A DNA stretch of 64,000 nt from Dromaius novaehollandiae (taxonomy: Eukaryota > Chordata > Aves > Casuariiformes > Dromaiidae): assembly GCF_036370855.1 (NCBI RefSeq), contig NC_088099.1:148075517-148139516 (forward strand). Direction: 5' to 3'. Positions within the stretch are counted from its first letter, which is position 1. Each line of letters opens with the position of its first letter. Positions 63,437 to 64,000 of the stretch are shown one piece after another. The notes below the pieces were generated by a model that was given only the letters and a program-made list of their open reading frames with translations, was not told the DNA's origin and made no database searches. A program made the position numbers and the translations under genes.

Positions 63437-64000
63437 CAATAATAAAAAAAAAAGTTGTTCGCAGTTGCAGAGCAAGTTTGAACCAGTCTGGTTATTATAA
63501 CTAACTCGCATGTTGGAGCTTGCAAGGTAATTGTTGGACCTCGGGTCTCCTATTAATTAGAAGTAGGATTTGGGCAGGAGGTACTCGGCTGCGAACAGCC
63601 GGATCCAACGCAGAGCGCTGCAGGGCGCTCGCTGGTCCAGGCGCGATGGGAAGAGTCCGAGCAGAGCAGGCCGGGTATGTGGCACCCCTGCTCCGTCCCC
63701 AGTGCTCACTGGCCCTTCGCGGGTGGTACCTGCCGGTCTGTCCTCATCCTGGCCCCCAAACTCGAGCCGTAGCTCCGTGCAGTACATTACTTGAAGCCCA
63801 AAATACTAGGATGCCCTTGCAAACTGGTTTGAAGGCTATGGGTGTTTTCAGCTTTGTTTCTAAAGCCAATAGTAGTTGCAAATCTGGAATAATAACTTCT
63901 TTTTGTGGTACTAAGCTTCCAGGCTTGCAGCAATTGTCTTTTTGATGACCATTGAGCATTTAGTAGTATAGGGTTATCTTTACTCTAAAAATACAAATTA

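Larger units (their letters stand above)
62909..64000 (+). other. PIP4P2 intron 1 (start)
   Basis: The intron begins with GTAAGG and continues past the window end. It holds a G19 run and a pyrimidine mirror-like tract. The open frames at 63520-63959 have no recognisable protein similarity. Confidence 0.8.

Noticed and set aside
62144-63442. 432-codon plus-strand open frame and several overlapping long frames around the PIP4P2 start
   Set aside because: These are compositional open frames in a CpG island. Only the short segment 62803-62908, in a different frame, matches a known protein and ends at a splice donor.
1-64000. CRISPR arrays, operons, ribosome binding sites, phage or plasmid features
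   Set aside because: The sequence is vertebrate nuclear DNA with spliced genes and CR1 LINEs; no regularly spaced repeats or bacterial gene organisation are present.
1-64000. tRNA, rRNA or snRNA genes
   Set aside because: No cloverleaf A/B-box pair, rRNA motif or snRNA core was recognised by eye on either strand; a covariance-model scan would be needed to exclude small ones.

Overview
The window looks like avian nuclear DNA. It is AT-rich with islands of CpG, interspersed repeats are sparse, and essentially all recognisable ones are CR1 LINEs, some with the typical bird 3' tail (ATTCTATG/ATTCTGTG-type octamers). Genes are split into short exons with GT..AG introns. The gene order (LRRC69 - OTUD6B - divergent PIP4P2) matches the conserved block on human 8q21; by known synteny it is probably chromosome 2 of a bird. 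The species cannot be named from the sequence.

Layout. 1-25.6 kb: gene-poor, AT-rich sequence with four CR1 fragments (3.2, 16.3-17.6, 20.0-20.5 and 23.5-24.4 kb). 25.7-30.55 kb: three minus-strand leucine-rich-repeat exons of LRRC69. Their splice phases fit each other, but two of them carry single-base frame disruptions in A runs. A CR1 lies in one of the introns. 31.8-32.4 kb: a CpG island with a perfect RFX X-box palindrome, a plausible LRRC69 promoter. 35.17-45.80 kb: the complete seven-exon coding region of OTUD6B on the minus strand (302 codons plus stop), with a roughly 2-kb CR1 inserted antisense in intron 1. 45.4-46.3 kb: the OTUD6B CpG-island promoter, with a GC-rich hexamer repeat just upstream of the ATG. 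46.3-62.2 kb: about 16 kb between the two divergent promoters with no confirmed gene. 62.2-63.3 kb: CpG island, first coding exon of PIP4P2 (TMEM55A) on the plus strand, and the beginning of its intron 1, which runs off the window.

Function. OTUD6B is an OTU-family deubiquitinase with its catalytic residues present. PIP4P2 is a late endosomal/lysosomal PtdIns-4,5-P2 4-phosphatase, of which only the N-terminal cytosolic exon is here. LRRC69 is an uncharacterised LRR protein. The genes are neighbours by ancient synteny, not an operon. No undescribed multi-gene system was found. The points most worth checking are the LRRC69 frame disruptions, the X-box island, and two unidentified coding-like relics at about 26.3-26.8 kb and 53.2-55.6 kb.
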